From Prochlorococcus marinus bv. HNLC2 (GTDB taxonomy: Bacteria > Cyanobacteriota > Cyanobacteriia > PCC-6307 > Cyanobiaceae): DNA of 61,394 bases. Made by a program: the position numbers and the translations under genes. Position 1 is the first letter of the stretch. Each line of letters opens with the position of its first letter. Under the pieces are notes generated by a model. The model was not told where the DNA came from and made no database searches. It worked only from the letters and a program-made list of their open reading frames with translations. This document shows positions 60,460 through 61,394 of this stretch, one piece after another. The DNA lies in NCBI GenBank assembly GCA_000218745.1, contig GL947595.1, positions 621,038-682,431 of the forward strand. The letters are read 5' to 3'.

Positions 60460-61394
60460 CTATCCATCATGAGGTCTATCCTCTAAACCTACATCTTGAA
60501 CTTTCGGAGCAGGAGCAGGCTCAACAGTCGCCCAACCCCTATTACCATTTTTTAGCCTTTTATCGTATAAACGGCCTGCAGGATTTAATCCATTTTGAAG
60601 TTCTTTTTTTACAGTTTCATTTATCCATTTATTAAATACATCCTCTGATTCAACAATTACATTAGTTTGATTTTGTGAAAAATATGCTCCACTAAACATA
60701 GCATCTCTTAATCTAAAGACTCCTTTTCTTGTTGGTGTAAGAGAATATGTAATAACGCTTCCAGGGATAATATCTTGTTTTAATCTAAATGCTGGTATGT
60801 AAAAGCTATGTATCACATCATCCGTAATTAACCTAAAGTTTGTTCTCTTATTAATAGGGAGATGCAATTCAGAACTATGAATGCCGTTAGGATATATAAA
60901 TTCCCAGTTCCATTGTCTAGAAATTACATCAATTGGTCCAAAATCAAAAGGCTTTTTCTCTTCAACAAAAGGAGCTTCTTGACCAAAGTTATATTTTGTT
61001 TTTGATCCTAAATTCTCAAGTTTATAATTTACTTTAGTAGCATAAGTAGCAATTGCTAAAACTAAAATCAAAGGAATTATTGTCCAAATAACTTCCAATT
61101 TGACGTTTCCCTCAAGAGGCTGACCATTACTTTCATCATATTTGGGGGCTCTATTAAATATTAAAATCCAAGCCATAGTTCCAGTACACCCTAAAAATAT
61201 AAAAGTTCCAATAGTTGTCTCGAATGCAAAAAGATTATCAACATAATTTGCAGCTTCTGAAGCTTGAATTGGCAACCAACTATAAGACCAATAGCCCATT
61301 AACAAACTTATTAAACTATTAATCCCAACAGCAGAAATTATTATGAAAATTGTTAGATATTTTTTATTATTAAATTTCTTTATTTTAGTATTCA
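60460..61394 (-). CDS. ctaC: Cytochrome c oxidase subunit II (start codon at window edge)
   Basis: Two N-terminal membrane segments and a C-terminal cupredoxin-like domain, here with degenerate CuA ligands (MFSGAYFSQNQTNVIVES). The internal TTG at 61305 is not the true start: the frame stays open to the window edge with a further hydrophobic segment (YLTIFIIISAVGINSLISLL). The last bases, TG at 61394-61393, then NTKIKKF, suggest a start codon whose first base is just outside. First gene of ctaC-ctaD-ctaE. Confidence 0.9.
   Translation of the reverse strand, partial: NTKIKKFNNKKYLTIFIIISAVGINSLISLLMGYWSYSWLPIQASEAANYVDNLFAFETTIGTFIFLGCTGTMAWILIFNRAPKYDESNGQPLEGNVKLEVIWTIIPLILVLAIATYATKVNYKLENLGSKTKYNFGQEAPFVEEKKPFDFGPIDVISRQWNWEFIYPNGIHSSELHLPINKRTNFRLITDDVIHSFYIPAFRLKQDIIPGSVITYSLTPTRKGVFRLRDAMFSGAYFSQNQTNVIVESEDVFNKWINETVKKELQNGLNPAGRLYDKRLKNGNRGWATVEPAPAPKVQDVGLEDRPHDG

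Overview
The window reads as chromosomal DNA of a high-light-type Prochlorococcus (marine picocyanobacterium). The evidence is very low GC with AT-rich spacers, tight gene packing on both strands, and frequent TTG/GTG starts. Its gene content also fits: a Pcb-type chlorophyll a/b antenna protein, phylloquinone genes (menD, menB), a CrtL-family lycopene cyclase, Ycf34, a Tic20-like protein, ArsS, an aa3-type cytochrome oxidase operon and many small conserved cyanobacterial proteins. I found no rRNA, tRNA, insertion sequence, prophage or CRISPR array.

Layout. 1-2047 (minus): a small basic protein, trpS and the 5' part of thrS. 2209-7315 (plus): a DUF697 membrane protein, a manganese-type ABC importer (mntC-mntA-mntB) and a DUF4336 protein. 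7328-8290 (minus): DUF760 and signal peptidase I. 8344-13873 (plus): menD, menB, glgA, murF. 13863-17473 (minus): glmU, an MnmC-like methyltransferase, aroA. 17650-24192 (plus): comB, a Nit1-type amidohydrolase, an AMIN/amidase_3 protein, murI, a long-chain prenyl diphosphate synthase and acs. 24189-28762: DUF1350, a DEDDh exonuclease, a Gly-repeat/DUF3721 protein, hisS and four small genes. 29086-30193: pcbA with a strong terminator. 30244-37420: gltS, a GST, a GIY-YIG-like membrane protein, two SDRs, a lycopene cyclase and an MscS channel. 37472-43257: isochorismatase, fur, arsS, stpA, a GpsA-like protein and a hypothetical. 43336-47145: metY, metA, sulP. 47176-58113: FAD oxidoreductases, cbiX, pentapeptide protein, Tic20, nitroreductase, Ycf34 and small genes. 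58160-61394 (minus): the ctaC-ctaD-ctaE operon.

How the genes relate. Several neighbours share pathways: MenD/MenB (phylloquinone for photosystem I), MurF/GlmU/MurI/amidase (cell wall), MetA/MetY (direct sulfhydrylation to homocysteine, with a Glu at the MetA position linked to acetyl-CoA use), the three-gene Mn importer, and the three oxidase subunits. A less obvious group is arsS, stpA and a GpsA-like gene. It joins an arsenosugar radical-SAM enzyme, a glycosylglycerol-phosphate phosphatase and a probable glycerol-3-phosphate dehydrogenase relative.

Quality caution. Six genes are each broken by one single-base indel (mnmC-like, acs, lycopene cyclase, stpA, nitroreductase, ctaD). In every case removing or adding one base restores a full-length reading frame. 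At least three fit an extra G in a G run. Because ctaD and the lycopene cyclase should be needed, uncorrected sequencing or assembly errors are more likely than gene decay.
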